A program made the position numbers and the translations under genes. The notes under the pieces were generated by a model. It saw only the letters and a program-made list of their open reading frames with translations, was not told the origin of the DNA and searched no databases. 64,000 nucleotides of DNA from Urbifossiella sp046350095 (GTDB taxonomy: Bacteria > Planctomycetota > Planctomycetia > Gemmatales > Gemmataceae). Shown one piece after another: positions 37,221-46,489 of this stretch. How positions within the stretch are numbered: the first letter of the stretch is position 1; each line of letters starts with the position of its first letter. The stretch spans positions 930,001 through 994,000 of the forward strand of contig JAXMBA010000004.1 of the NCBI GenBank assembly GCA_046350095.1. The letters are read 5' to 3'.

Positions 37221-38795
37221 ATGACGGCACCGGCGACACTCCGCCGCCTTGGGGCGGTCGTGGTTCTGCTCGCCGCGCTCGGGTCAGCCGCGGCCGCCGC
37301 CCCTCTGTCGGGACGCAGCCCCAACCAGCTCCGCGCCCGCGCCGATGCCGCCGAACGCGCCGGCGACTGGGACGCCACCCTTGCTGCCCTCCTCGACCTG
37401 CCCGCCGCCGACCGCGCCGAGCCGGCCACTCGCGACCGCCTCCACAACGCCGCCCGCCGCGCCACCCAGGCCCGCCGTCATCGCGACCCCGCCTTTCAGC
37501 AGTTCGTTGCAGCGCTGCCGGTCCGCGACGCAGGCCAGGTGTTCGGCGACGCCGTCGGGAAGCTGGCAGGCGCGTTCGCCGACCCCGGCCGGGCTTCGCC
37601 CCAACGACTCTGGACGGCTGGCGTCGAGGAACTCGACCGTGCTCTGGGCAGCCGGGCGTTCGTCGCCCTATTCCTCACCGACACCCCGAGTCGAAAGATC
37701 GAATCGTTCCGCCTCGCGCTCCGCGCCGACTGGGCGACCCGGCCCGTCGGCGACCCGCGCGAAGCGCGGGCTTTGCTGAAGGGGCTCATCGGTGCGGCGC
37801 AGGACGAACTCGCCCCGCGTGTCCCGGCCGCGCTCGCCGCAGAAGTGTTGTGCGGCGCCTGTGCCGGGCTCGACGAGTACACCGCCTTCCTCACCACCGA
37901 TCTCGCCGCCGAGCAACCCGCCGACCTCTGCGGACACGGGCTGTTTCTCGGCTTCGACTCCGACGGCCCGTTCGTCGACGGCGTCGCCCCCGGCTCGTGG
38001 GTCGCCCTGCACACGCAGTTGCACCGCGGCGACCGAGTGGCGCGCGTGAACGGCCGGTCGATGATCCACACCCCGATGGAGTTGGCCGACGCCCTCCGCA
38101 ACCCCGACGGCAGCTTCCACACCCTGGAACTGATGGTTCCCGGCACCGGGATGCTGTCCGAGGCGCGGCTGCCGGTACTTGCCCCGACCGTGTTCGGCGG
38201 CCGCATGGTGAGCGGCCGCGACGGCGTCGGCTACCTCCGCGTGGCCGAGTTCCAACCCGCGACGCCGCGGGAGCTAGCGGAAGCGATTGTCGGCCTCAAG
38301 GAGCAGGGGCTGCGCGCCCTCGTGTTGGACGTACGCGGCAACCCCGGCGGCTCCTTCCTCGCCGGCGTCGAGGCGGCCCGCCGCTTCCTCCCGCCCGGGG
38401 CCGCCATCGTCACCACGCACGGCCAGCTCCCGCAGGTCGCGGGTCATACCTTCTCGTCCGCGTCCGGCTCGGCCACGCTCGACCTGCCCCTCGTACTCCT
38501 CGTCGACGGCGACACCGCCTCTGCGGCTGAGGTGTTGGCCGCCGCGCTCCGCGACAACCAGCGGGCAGTTCTGGTTGGTAGCTCCACGTTCGGCAAAGGC
38601 ACGCTCCAATTCCCCCTGAAGCTGTCCGGCCCGGGGTCGGTCCGGGTCACGATCGCTCGGCTGGTGGCGCCGTCGGGGCCGCTGTCGGCCGGCGTCGTGC
38701 CGCACCTCATCGAGACCGATCCGATCCGGCAGCTGGAACTCGCGGCCGACCGCGCTGCGGAACTGCTCGCACCGCGGCCGATGCTCGCCCCCTGA
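37221..38795 (+). CDS. S41-family carboxy-terminal processing peptidase with PDZ domain
   Basis: The 524-residue protein has a signal peptide (about residues 1-27), a helical N-terminal region, a PDZ-like segment (GLFLGFDSDGPFVDGVAPGS, LHRGDRVARVNGRSM), and the S41 core. Catalytic residues are readable as Ser434 in DGDTASAAEVLA and Lys459 in STFGKGTLQ, the CtpA-type Ser/Lys dyad. GLRALVLDVRGNPGGSFLAG is the family substrate-side motif. It presumably trims or degrades envelope proteins. A good promoter lies upstream, and two small genes follow on the same strand. Confidence 0.92.
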   Translation: MTAPATLRRLGAVVVLLAALGSAAAAAPLSGRSPNQLRARADAAERAGDWDATLAALLDLPAADRAEPATRDRLHNAARRATQARRHRDPAFQQFVAALPVRDAGQVFGDAVGKLAGAFADPGRASPQRLWTAGVEELDRALGSRAFVALFLTDTPSRKIESFRLALRADWATRPVGDPREARALLKGLIGAAQDELAPRVPAALAAEVLCGACAGLDEYTAFLTTDLAAEQPADLCGHGLFLGFDSDGPFVDGVAPGSWVALHTQLHRGDRVARVNGRSMIHTPMELADALRNPDGSFHTLELMVPGTGMLSEARLPVLAPTVFGGRMVSGRDGVGYLRVAEFQPATPRELAEAIVGLKEQGLRALVLDVRGNPGGSFLAGVEAARRFLPPGAAIVTTHGQLPQVAGHTFSSASGSATLDLPLVLLVDGDTASAAEVLAAALRDNQRAVLVGSSTFGKGTLQFPLKLSGPGSVRVTIARLVAPSGPLSAGVVPHLIETDPIRQLELAADRAAELLAPRPMLAP

Positions 38796-38833
38796 TCCGA
38801 TCGCCGTGCCCGTTTCGTGCTCGCCCCCGTCTG

Positions 38834-39220
38834 GTGTCAGCAGCAGCTGATCGGCGACGCTTGAACGCGTCGGCACGACTCAAAACCGCGGTCCGGGTCA
38901 CGCAGTACCAGTACCACGAGCAGCGGGACGCGAAGACCGTCCGCCCCGCGCGGGAGGGGGTGCCGCCACACCGGATCGAACTCGACTTCACCCGCAACCC
39001 CGAGTTGCGGGAGCTGGCGAAGGCGCTAAACGGCAAGGAGGCGGTCGTCACCGGCCTGAGCGAACTGCGGAATCTCGCGCCGCCGCCGGCGCCGCCCGGC
39101 GGGTTCACAGGGGGGAACCCGTTCGGCGGCGGGTCCGGGTTCTACCAGCCGATGGCGTCGTGGTATCTCCACCCGACGGTGCTTGTGACGAGCCTCAAGA
39201 CCGCCCCGGGGAAGCGCTGA
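38834..39220 (+). CDS. Small uncharacterised protein, start uncertain
   Basis: The 128-residue frame from GTG 38834 contains IELDFTRNPELRELAKALNGKEAVVTGLSEL in shape. This resembles short planctomycete secreted proteins with an OB-like domain (an LDF-LREL-L-G-K-V-VTG pattern). It ends in a Gly/Pro-rich stretch and a beta tail. No signal peptide is found in this frame, so the N-terminus may be lost, misassigned or frameshifted. Its TGA overlaps the next ATG (TGATG), which argues that the 3' end is a real, translated gene. I do not recognise a function. Confidence 0.5.
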   Translation: MSAAADRRRLNASARLKTAVRVTQYQYHEQRDAKTVRPAREGVPPHRIELDFTRNPELRELAKALNGKEAVVTGLSELRNLAPPPAPPGGFTGGNPFGGGSGFYQPMASWYLHPTVLVTSLKTAPGKR

Positions 39221-40029
39221 TGGGACATTTCGTCGACCGCTCCGGCTGCCGCCTCGCGTACGACCGCCGGGGCAGAGGTACACATGTACTGTTCATCCAG
39301 GGCGTCGGCGTCCACGGTGACGGCTGGCTACCCCAGGTCGAAGCGCTGCGAGATGGTTTCACGTGCCTCACCTTCGACAACCGCGGCATGGGCCGCAGCG
39401 TGCCGGCGGGCGGGCCGATCACCGTGGCCGAGATGGCAGCCGACGCGCTCGCCGTGCTCGACGCCGAGGGAGTCGCCGAGGCACACGTCGTCGGCCACTC
39501 GCTCGGCGGACTGGTGGCCGCGCAACTGGCGCTGGCGGCACGCGGGCGGGTGAGGAGCCTGGCACTTCTGTGTACTTTCGCAGACGGGCGTGCGGCGGCG
39601 CCGCTGACGCCGCGGATGATGTGGCTGGGGATGCGGTCGCGGGTGGGCACGCGGGCGATGCGGCGGCGCGGCTTCGCGGCGCTTATCTACCCGCCGGGCG
39701 GCGCGGCCGCGGCGGACTTCGGGGCGCTGGCGGCGCTGTTCGGCCACGACCTCGGCGACACCCCCGCCGTGGTCGGCGCGCAGTTGAAGGCCATGCGAGC
39801 GGCAACCGTGTCGCCTCGCCTGGGCGAGTTGGCTGGCGTACCGACGCTGGTGGCGAGTGCGGCGCACGACCCGATCACGCCGCCGCGGTTGGGTCGGGCA
39901 CTGGCGGCCGGCATTCCGGGGGCACGCTTCGTCGAGTTCGCGGACGCGTCGCATGGGTTGCCCATCACGCACGCGGCGGAGACGAACGCGTTGCTGCGGG
40001 ATCACCTCACGGCGGCAGACCGGGCTTAG
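39220..40029 (+). CDS. Alpha/beta hydrolase
   Basis: The 269-residue product has the full catalytic set: Ser94 in VVGHSLGG, Asp217 in ASAAHDPITPP and His245 in ASHGLP, plus an oxyanion-side segment FIQGVGVHGDGW and TFDNRGMGRS. This is the usual 3-oxoadipate-lactonase/haloperoxidase-like layout; the substrate cannot be named. The ATG overlaps the upstream stop (TGATG), so translation is coupled. A longer frame from 39160 would overlap the upstream gene and is not needed. Confidence 0.88.
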   Translation: MGHFVDRSGCRLAYDRRGRGTHVLFIQGVGVHGDGWLPQVEALRDGFTCLTFDNRGMGRSVPAGGPITVAEMAADALAVLDAEGVAEAHVVGHSLGGLVAAQLALAARGRVRSLALLCTFADGRAAAPLTPRMMWLGMRSRVGTRAMRRRGFAALIYPPGGAAAADFGALAALFGHDLGDTPAVVGAQLKAMRAATVSPRLGELAGVPTLVASAAHDPITPPRLGRALAAGIPGARFVEFADASHGLPITHAAETNALLRDHLTAADRA

Positions 40030-40119
40030 TAACGGGAGGTCCGCGACAAGGCTCGGGTATGACCGACCGGATTCGGGACGTGGCGCAGTTTCGGCTCTCA
40101 GAGTTTCCTCATTTCAGTC

Positions 40120-40148
40120 TTGACTCGCCTACCTTCGCGGTTTCTACT
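40120..40148 (+). promoter_or_regulatory. Candidate promoter for the DUF1559 gene
   Basis: TTGACT (40120-40125) is followed after 17 bases by TCTACT (40143-40148), inside a stretch that is AT-richer than its surroundings. It lies about 100 bases before the GTG at 40247. Pattern evidence only. Confidence 0.4.
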
Positions 40149-40246
40149 TCAAATGTGATTGAGGGGGCCGACTCGCACTCCACCCCTTCGAGACTTCCCC
40201 TGTCACTTCAAATTCGTTCACCCGGTCGTACCGGGGGAGCCGCGAC

Positions 40247-41083
40247 GTGGCCCGGTCGCGTGGGTACTCGGTCACCGAAACCTTCGTCGCAGCGGCCGTT
40301 GTGGTCGTCGCGGTCGGCATCCTCGTGCCGGCGGTCTCGAAGGTCCGGGCCGCGGCCGTGCGGGCACGCTGCGTCAACCACTTGAGACAGATCGGTGGCG
40401 GGCTGCAAACGTATCACCAGACTCGCGGCAGTTTCCCGCCCGGCGGCACGGCGAACCCCGACCTGACCCCGACGACGCCCCACGCCCGCGAGGCCGGCGG
40501 GTGGACGTGGGCGTACGCGCTGCTGCCCCACATTGGCCACGACCAACTGTACCGCGACGCCGACCCCCAGGCCGTCCGCCGCGGCAAGGTTGACCTCTAT
40601 CTGTGCGCGGCCCGCCGGAGTGCCGCCGACCCGTCCGGGCTGGCGAAGCTGGACTACGGGGCGAACGGCGCCGCCGACGCAGAGAACCTGACCGGCGTGA
40701 TCGCCCCAACAGGAGTGCCGCCGCTGCGGCTGTGCGACCTGAGCGGCGGCACGTCGGGCGTGGTAGTTCTCGCCGGGAAGCGGTTGAATCTCGCCGCCCT
40801 CGGCACCAGCCGCGACGACGACGACGCTTTCTCCACGGCCGGCTGGGGGCCGGACTTCGAGGTGTACCGCACTGCCGCGGTGCCTCCGGCCCCGGACGTG
40901 ACCGAGCCGGGCAACCTCGAACCGCGCGGCGGGTTCGGCGCGTCGCACCCCGGCGGCATCTTCTGCACCGCCTTCGCGGACGGGTCGGTGCGACTTATCC
41001 GGTACACGATCGACCCGGCGGTGTGGCAGCGGGCGTGTCTGCGGTCGGGGGCCCCCGACCCGCCCAGCCCGAACAACGACTGA
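40247..41083 (+). CDS. DUF1559 domain protein with pseudopilin-like N-terminus
   Basis: The 278-residue protein begins MARSRGYSVTETFVAAAVVV. A short basic leader ends in Gly6 and is followed by YSVTE, a variant of the prepilin-peptidase site G^FTLIE with the conserved Glu at +5, and then a hydrophobic helix. HLRQIGGGLQTYHQTRGSFP and the C-terminal GASHPGGIFCTAFADGSVRLI are DUF1559 hallmarks. Such proteins are highly amplified in planctomycetes, probably as secreted pseudopilins. The GTG start has GGGGGAG upstream. It is a single copy here with no pilus genes nearby. Confidence 0.87.
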   Translation: MARSRGYSVTETFVAAAVVVVAVGILVPAVSKVRAAAVRARCVNHLRQIGGGLQTYHQTRGSFPPGGTANPDLTPTTPHAREAGGWTWAYALLPHIGHDQLYRDADPQAVRRGKVDLYLCAARRSAADPSGLAKLDYGANGAADAENLTGVIAPTGVPPLRLCDLSGGTSGVVVLAGKRLNLAALGTSRDDDDAFSTAGWGPDFEVYRTAAVPPAPDVTEPGNLEPRGGFGASHPGGIFCTAFADGSVRLIRYTIDPAVWQRACLRSGAPDPPSPNND

Positions 41084-41175
41084 CGGCCGGGGAACTTGCC
41101 CGTTCCCCCCGGTGGCCGCGTCGGGTATGCTTACCCCTGACCCGCCGCCCCGCCTACTCGGTGCCGACCCCCGCC

Positions 41176-43371
41176 ATGCCGCCGATCTCACGCCTGGCCC
41201 CGGCCCTGCTCCTGCTGGCCCCCGGTCCGGCCCGCGCCGGCGAGCCGGTTGACTTCGCCCGCGACGTACGACCGGTACTGTCCAACAGCTGCTTCAAGTG
41301 CCACGGCCCGGCGAGCCAGATGGGCAAGGTGCGGCTCGACACCCGTGAGGCGGCGGTGAAGTCCGGCGCGATCGTGCCGGGCAGCCCGGACAAGAGCCCG
41401 CTGGTGGAGCGCGTGTGCGAGCCGTCCGACGACGACCGCATGCCGCCCCCCGAGGCCGGCCCGCGGCTGACGGCCCACCAGGTGAAGGCACTGAAGCAGT
41501 GGATCGCGGAGGGGGCGGAATACACCCCACACTGGGCCTTCCAGCGGGTCGTCCGGCCCCAGCCACCGACCACGAAGAGCCCGACACCCAACGCGATCGA
41601 CCGGTTCGTACTGGCCCGGTTGGAGAAGGCCGGGCTGACCATGTCCGCGGAGGCCGACCGGTCCACGCTGCTCCGCCGCGTCACGCTCGACCTCACCGGA
41701 CTGCTGCCGACGCCCGCCGAGGTGCAGGCGTTCCTCGAAGACCGCTCGCCGGACGCGTACGAGAAGGCGGTGGACCGGCTGCTGGCGTCGCCGCACTACG
41801 GCGAGCGGCACGCCCGGCACTGGCTCGACCTCGCCCGCTACGCCGACAGCAACGGCTACACCATCGACGGCCCGCGGACGATCTGGCCGTACCGCGACTG
41901 GGTGATCCGCGCCTTCAACGCCGACCTGCCGTTCGACCAGTTCACGACGCAGCAGTTGGCCGGCGACCTGCTCCCCGGCGCGACGCTCGACCAGAAGGTC
42001 GCCACCGGCTTCCACCGCAACACGTCGTTCAACGAGGAGGGTGGCACCGACCCGGAGCAGTTCCGCGTGGAGCGGACGGTGGACCGCACGAACACGACCG
42101 GGGCCGTGTGGCTCGGCTTGACCGTCGGCTGCGCCCAGTGCCACACGCACAAGTACGACCCGGTGACGCAGCACGACTACTACCGCCTCTACGCCTTCTT
42201 CGACTCCTGCGACGAGCCGACGATGCCGATCGGTGGCAACGCCAAGATGGAGGAGACGATTTCGCGCCTGAACCAGATGGAGGCGTGGATTCAGAAGAAC
42301 GGCGGCAGCCGCGAGGACATCGACCTCGTGAAGGCCGAGATCAAGCGCGTGCAGGGGAAGGTGACGACCACGCTGGTGATGCGCGAGCGCCCCGCCCCGC
42401 GGACGACGCACGTGCAGATCCGCGGCGACTTCCTCCGCAAGGGGGACGTGGTGCAGCCCGGCTTCCCCGCCGCGCTCGGGGCGACGCCCGCGGGCAAGCG
42501 GCTGGGGCGCCTCGACCTGGCGCGGTGGCTGACGAGCCGCGACAACCCGCTGACGGCGCGCGTAACGGTGAACCGCGAGTGGCAGAAGTTCTTCGGCCGC
42601 GGGCTGGTCGAGACGGAGAACGACTTCGGGATGCAGGGCTCGCTGCCGACGCACCCTGAGTTGCTCGACTGGCTGTCCGCCGAGTTCATGGAGGGGCTCG
42701 GCTGGTCGATGAAGAAGCTGCACCGGCAGATCGTGTTGAGCGCCACGTACCGGCAAGCGTCGGTGGTACGGCCGGACCTGACGCAGAAGGACCCGCGGAA
42801 CCTCCTGCTAGGTCGCCAGTCACGGTTGCGGCTGGAGGCGGAGGTGATCCGCGACGCGGCACTGGCGGCGAGCGGCAAACTGAACACGAAGGTCGGCGGC
42901 CCGGGAGTATACCCGCCGCAGCCGAAGGAGGTGTTCGCGTTCACTCAGAGCCAGAGGACGTGGCCCGAGAGCAAGGGGCCGGACCGCTTCCGCCGCGGCG
43001 TCTACACGTACATCTGGCGGCAGAGCCAGCACCCTCTCCTGACCACGTTCGACGGCGCCGACGCCCAGACCGCCTGCACGAAGCGCAACCGCAGCAACAC
43101 GCCGCTGCAGGCGCTCCACCTGGCGAACGACCCCGTGTTCGTGGAGCTGGCGACCGAGCTGGGCCGCCGCGTCGAGCGCGACGGCGGCGGGGACGACGCC
43201 GCGAAGGTGCGCTTCACCTACCGCGCGTGCTTTGGCCGCGACCCGACGACGCAGGAGGCGGCGCGGGTGCTCGCCTACCTGGAGGCGCAGCGCCGCACCG
43301 ACGCGGCCGGCGCCTGGCCCGCGACGGCGCGCGTGCTGATGAACCTGGATGAGTTCATCACGCGGGAGTGA
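41176..43371 (+). CDS. DUF1549/DUF1553 protein with planctomycete-type cytochrome c domain
   Basis: The 731-residue secreted protein has a signal peptide (about residues 1-22), then the planctomycete cytochrome c domain: FARDVRPVLSNSCFKCHGP, with haem motif CFKCH (39-43). DUF1549 follows (NAIDRFVLARLEKAGL, RRVTLDLTGLLPTPAEV), then DUF1553 (LDLARWLTSRDNPLTARV, LPTHPELLDWLSAEF). These proteins are typically paired with DUF1501 proteins, as here, and are proposed to act on polysaccharides or sulfated glycans; that role is not proven. The start is the ATG at 41176; GTG 41161 is a close alternative. The frame open to 40603 is a shadow of the previous gene. Confidence 0.9.
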   Translation: MPPISRLAPALLLLAPGPARAGEPVDFARDVRPVLSNSCFKCHGPASQMGKVRLDTREAAVKSGAIVPGSPDKSPLVERVCEPSDDDRMPPPEAGPRLTAHQVKALKQWIAEGAEYTPHWAFQRVVRPQPPTTKSPTPNAIDRFVLARLEKAGLTMSAEADRSTLLRRVTLDLTGLLPTPAEVQAFLEDRSPDAYEKAVDRLLASPHYGERHARHWLDLARYADSNGYTIDGPRTIWPYRDWVIRAFNADLPFDQFTTQQLAGDLLPGATLDQKVATGFHRNTSFNEEGGTDPEQFRVERTVDRTNTTGAVWLGLTVGCAQCHTHKYDPVTQHDYYRLYAFFDSCDEPTMPIGGNAKMEETISRLNQMEAWIQKNGGSREDIDLVKAEIKRVQGKVTTTLVMRERPAPRTTHVQIRGDFLRKGDVVQPGFPAALGATPAGKRLGRLDLARWLTSRDNPLTARVTVNREWQKFFGRGLVETENDFGMQGSLPTHPELLDWLSAEFMEGLGWSMKKLHRQIVLSATYRQASVVRPDLTQKDPRNLLLGRQSRLRLEAEVIRDAALAASGKLNTKVGGPGVYPPQPKEVFAFTQSQRTWPESKGPDRFRRGVYTYIWRQSQHPLLTTFDGADAQTACTKRNRSNTPLQALHLANDPVFVELATELGRRVERDGGGDDAAKVRFTYRACFGRDPTTQEAARVLAYLEAQRRTDAAGAWPATARVLMNLDEFITRE

Positions 43372-43377
43372 CGAACT

Positions 43378-43641
43378 ATGACCTCCTTCTACACGCCACC
43401 GGACCTGACCTCCGTCCTGGTCGTGATCCGCTGGGAAGGGGATCGGGCAAGTTGGAAGGAATTGGCCGGGCTCCGCTCGTTCGTGCCGGAATTCGCCGGG
43501 TTAGGGCTGAGCGAAGTCCGCGAGCGCGTCGGTGATCAAACTGGTTGGGAGCTAGGCGATTACCCCGGCGGGTACGCCCGCAACGAACTGCGACGGATCG
43601 CCACCGGGCATGGGCTGCGGCTAGAATTCATCGACCTGTGA
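43378..43641 (+). CDS. 87-residue uncharacterised protein, possibly L7/L12 C-terminal-like fold
   Basis: The frame starts at an ATG six bases after the DUF1553 stop and ends 20 bases before the DUF1501 start, so it is inside the operon. The sequence LRSFVPEFAGLGLSEVRERV, then a proline-containing loop and ELRRIATGHGLRLEFIDL, follows the pattern of the ribosomal L7/L12 C-terminal domain (VR-GLGLKEAK-LV...EA--I---L---G--VE). That fold match is weak pattern inference. No signal peptide is seen. Function unknown. Confidence 0.6.
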   Translation: MTSFYTPPDLTSVLVVIRWEGDRASWKELAGLRSFVPEFAGLGLSEVRERVGDQTGWELGDYPGGYARNELRRIATGHGLRLEFIDL

Positions 43642-43661
43642 TCGAAGGCGGACCCGCCACC

Positions 43662-45098
43662 ATGACACCCCGCGACCTCGACGACCGCCTGACGCTCGCC
43701 GCCACTCGCCGCCACTTCTTCCGCGACTGCGGGGTCGGGGTCGGGGCCATGGCGCTGTCGGCGCTGCTGAACCGGGACGCCGCCGCGCAGCCGCGGCGCG
43801 ACCCGCTCGCGCCGAAGCCGCCGCACCACCGCGCGAAGGCGAAGGCCGTCATATTCCTGTTCATGGCCGGGGCGCCGAGCCAGCTCGAACTGTTCGAGCC
43901 GAAGCCGGAGCTGAACCTCCTCAGCGGCCAGGTCGTGCCGCAGTCGTTCACGCAGGGGAAGCGGTTCGCCTTCATCAAGGGCGACGCCAAGCTCCTCGGC
44001 TGCCGCCGCACCTTCGCCAAGGCCGGGCAGTGCGGCATGGACATCAGCGAACTCCTCCCCCGCCACCGCGAGATCGCCGACGACCTCTGCTGGGTCCGCG
44101 GCATGAAGACGGACGTGTTCAACCACGGGCCGGCCAAGTGCTTCGTGAACACCGGCAGCCCGCAGTTCGGCCGGCCGAGCATGGGCTCGTGGCTCACCTA
44201 CGGCCTCGGCAGCGAGTCCGACTCGCTCCCCGGGTTCGTGGTTCTCCAGTCCGGCCCGCGCGGGCCGCGCGGCGGCGCAGCGCTGTACTCGTCGGGCTTC
44301 CTGCCGAGCGTCCACCAGGGGGTGCCGTTCCTCCGCGGCCCGAGCCCGATCCTCGATCTCGCCCCGCCGCCGGGGTTCAACACCCGGCGGCAGGGCGAGT
44401 TCACCGACGCCGTCCGCGACCTGAACCGCCTCCGCCGCGACGCCACCGCCGACCCCGAGATCGACACCCGCATCGCCGCCTACGAGATGGCCTACCGGAT
44501 GCAGACGGCCGCCCCCGAATTGATGGACCTGTCGAAGGAGACGCGGCAGACGCTCGACATGTACGGCGCCGAGGCCGGCCGGCCGAGCTTCGCTGCGAAC
44601 TGCCTGCTGGCCCGCCGGCTGGTCGAGCGAGGCGTGCGGTTCATCCAGCTGTACCACACCGACTGGGACCACCACGGCGGCAGCCTCGACCTGACGCGCC
44701 CGCTGGAGCAGATCTGCCGCGAGGTGGACGGCCCGTGCGCGGCCCTGGTGAAGGACCTGAAGCAGCGCGGCCTGCTGGACAGCACGCTGGTGGTGTGGGG
44801 CGGCGAGTTCGGGCGGACGCCGATGGGCGAGTCGCGGGAGACGATCGGCCGCGACCACCACATCGACGCCTACACGATGTGGTTGGCCGGCGGCGGGATG
44901 AAGCGCGGCTTCCTGTACGGCCGGTCGGACGAGATCGGCTACAACGTGGTCGAGAACGAGGTCCACGTGCATGACTTGCAGGCGACGATCCTGCACCAGA
45001 TGGGCCTCGACCACACCAAGCTGACGTACCGCTTCCAGGGCCGCGACTACAGGCTGACCGACGTGCACGGTCGCGTCGTGCGCGACTTGCTGGCCTGA
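43662..45098 (+). CDS. DUF1501 protein with Tat-type signal
   Basis: The 478-residue protein starts at the ATG at 43662. Its leader TRRHFFRDCGVGVGAMALSA is a twin-arginine-type signal, so it is probably exported folded. DUF1501 features follow: AVIFLFMAGAPSQLELFEPK, FIQLYHTDWDHHG, VWGGEFGRTPMG and GRDHHIDAYTMWLAGGG. These metal-ligand-like His/Asp motifs match an alkaline-phosphatase-superfamily (sulfatase-like) fold. The substrate is unknown. It directly follows the DUF1549/DUF1553 gene and the 87-residue orphan. Confidence 0.9.
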   Translation: MTPRDLDDRLTLAATRRHFFRDCGVGVGAMALSALLNRDAAAQPRRDPLAPKPPHHRAKAKAVIFLFMAGAPSQLELFEPKPELNLLSGQVVPQSFTQGKRFAFIKGDAKLLGCRRTFAKAGQCGMDISELLPRHREIADDLCWVRGMKTDVFNHGPAKCFVNTGSPQFGRPSMGSWLTYGLGSESDSLPGFVVLQSGPRGPRGGAALYSSGFLPSVHQGVPFLRGPSPILDLAPPPGFNTRRQGEFTDAVRDLNRLRRDATADPEIDTRIAAYEMAYRMQTAAPELMDLSKETRQTLDMYGAEAGRPSFAANCLLARRLVERGVRFIQLYHTDWDHHGGSLDLTRPLEQICREVDGPCAALVKDLKQRGLLDSTLVVWGGEFGRTPMGESRETIGRDHHIDAYTMWLAGGGMKRGFLYGRSDEIGYNVVENEVHVHDLQATILHQMGLDHTKLTYRFQGRDYRLTDVHGRVVRDLLA

Positions 45099-45124
45099 CC
45101 CACCCCGCGACCGGAGTCTTCCCC

Positions 45125-46489
45125 ATGCTCCGCTTGCAGGTCTCCCGCCGGGACTTTCTCCACGCCGGCTCGCTCGCACTGCTCGGCGCGGGTGCGGCGA
45201 CCGCCGACTCACGTCGGCCGCTCGCCCCGGCCAGGTCCGTCCTCCTCCTCGACCTGTTCGGCGGCCCAAGTCACATCGACACGTTCGACCCCAAGCCGAA
45301 CGCCCCCGCCGAGGTCCGCGGCGAGTTCGGCACCATCCCGACCGCCCTCCCCGGCTTCCGCGTCTGCGAGCACCTGCCGGAACTCGCCCGCCGGCTGGGC
45401 CGCTTCGCCACCATCCGCACCGTCAGCCACCGGTACAACTCGCACAACCCGTACGGCGTGATGACCGGCTTCGACGGCGGCCAGGACCAGACCGACTACT
45501 TCGCCCGGCCGACGAACCACCCGAGCGTGCCGACCGTGTGCCGCTACCTCGGCCTCGGCCGGGGCACGGACCTGCCGGGGTACGTCATGCTGCCGGCGGC
45601 GCCGGGCTACACCCAGGGCCTGCGCCGCGCCGGCCCCTACGGCGGCTACCTCGGCACCGCCTTCGATCCCGTCTTCGCCACCGCCGACGAGCACAAGCGC
45701 GACAACCTGGGCGACGACAAGGACTTCTACAGCCACAGCACCATCCCCGGCGGCGAGCCGCGCCTGCCGCGGCTCGACGGCAACCTGACGCTCGACGCGC
45801 TGAACACCCGCCGCACGCTGGCGCAGCAGATCGACAACGCCGCCGCCGCGGTCGAGGCGGGGGGGCACCTCGCCCGCCGCGACGCGGCGTTCGACCTGCT
45901 AGTCTCGCCGAAGGCGCGCACCGCATTCGACCTGGCGCGTGAGCCGCAGCGCGTCCGCGACCGCTACGGCGCCGGCCTGTTCGGCCAGAGCGTCCTGCTG
46001 GCGCGGCGCCTGATCGAGGCCGGGGTGACGTTCGTGACCGTGCACACGGAGGCGAAGCCGAACGGCCACTGGGACACGCACAACAACAACTTCAAGATGC
46101 TGCGGCACGTCCTGCTGCCGTTCCTCGACCGCGCCTTCTCGGCGCTCCTCGACGACCTCGACGACCGCGGCCTGCTCGACAGCACGCTGGTGGTGGTGAC
46201 CGGCGACATGGGGCGGACGCCGAAGGTGAACGGCGCCGCCGGCCGCGACCACTGGCCGCAGTGCGGGTTCTGCCTGTTCGCCGGCGGCGGCACGAAGCCG
46301 GGCGTCGTCCACGGCACGTCCGACAAGATTGGTGCCTACCCGACCGACCATCCGGTGTCGGCCGGCGACCTAGTGGCGACGGTGTACAAGCTCGTCGGCG
46401 TGGACCCGGAGACGATGGTGCCCGACCACACGAACCGCCCGACGCACATCAGCCACGGCGGCCGCCCGATCACGGCGGTGATGCGCTGA
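45125..46489 (+). CDS. DUF1501 protein with Tat signal
   Basis: The 454-residue protein begins MLRLQVSRRDFLHAGSLALL, a canonical SRRDFL Tat motif. The core has VLLLDLFGGPSHIDTFDPKP, VTVHTEAKPNGHWDTHNNN, VTGDMGRTPKV and GRDHWPQCGFCLFAGGG, the DUF1501 signature run. It starts 26 bases after the previous DUF1501 stop, in the same unit. It is clearly a paralogue but diverges along most of its length. Its 3' end overlaps the convergent glycosyltransferase gene by 20 bases. Confidence 0.9.
   Translation: MLRLQVSRRDFLHAGSLALLGAGAATADSRRPLAPARSVLLLDLFGGPSHIDTFDPKPNAPAEVRGEFGTIPTALPGFRVCEHLPELARRLGRFATIRTVSHRYNSHNPYGVMTGFDGGQDQTDYFARPTNHPSVPTVCRYLGLGRGTDLPGYVMLPAAPGYTQGLRRAGPYGGYLGTAFDPVFATADEHKRDNLGDDKDFYSHSTIPGGEPRLPRLDGNLTLDALNTRRTLAQQIDNAAAAVEAGGHLARRDAAFDLLVSPKARTAFDLAREPQRVRDRYGAGLFGQSVLLARRLIEAGVTFVTVHTEAKPNGHWDTHNNNFKMLRHVLLPFLDRAFSALLDDLDDRGLLDSTLVVVTGDMGRTPKVNGAAGRDHWPQCGFCLFAGGGTKPGVVHGTSDKIGAYPTDHPVSAGDLVATVYKLVGVDPETMVPDHTNRPTHISHGGRPITAVMR

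Noticed and set aside
40603..41175. N-terminal extension of the DUF1549/DUF1553 protein
   Set aside because: It overlaps the DUF1559 gene in another frame, and a clean signal peptide starts at 41176.
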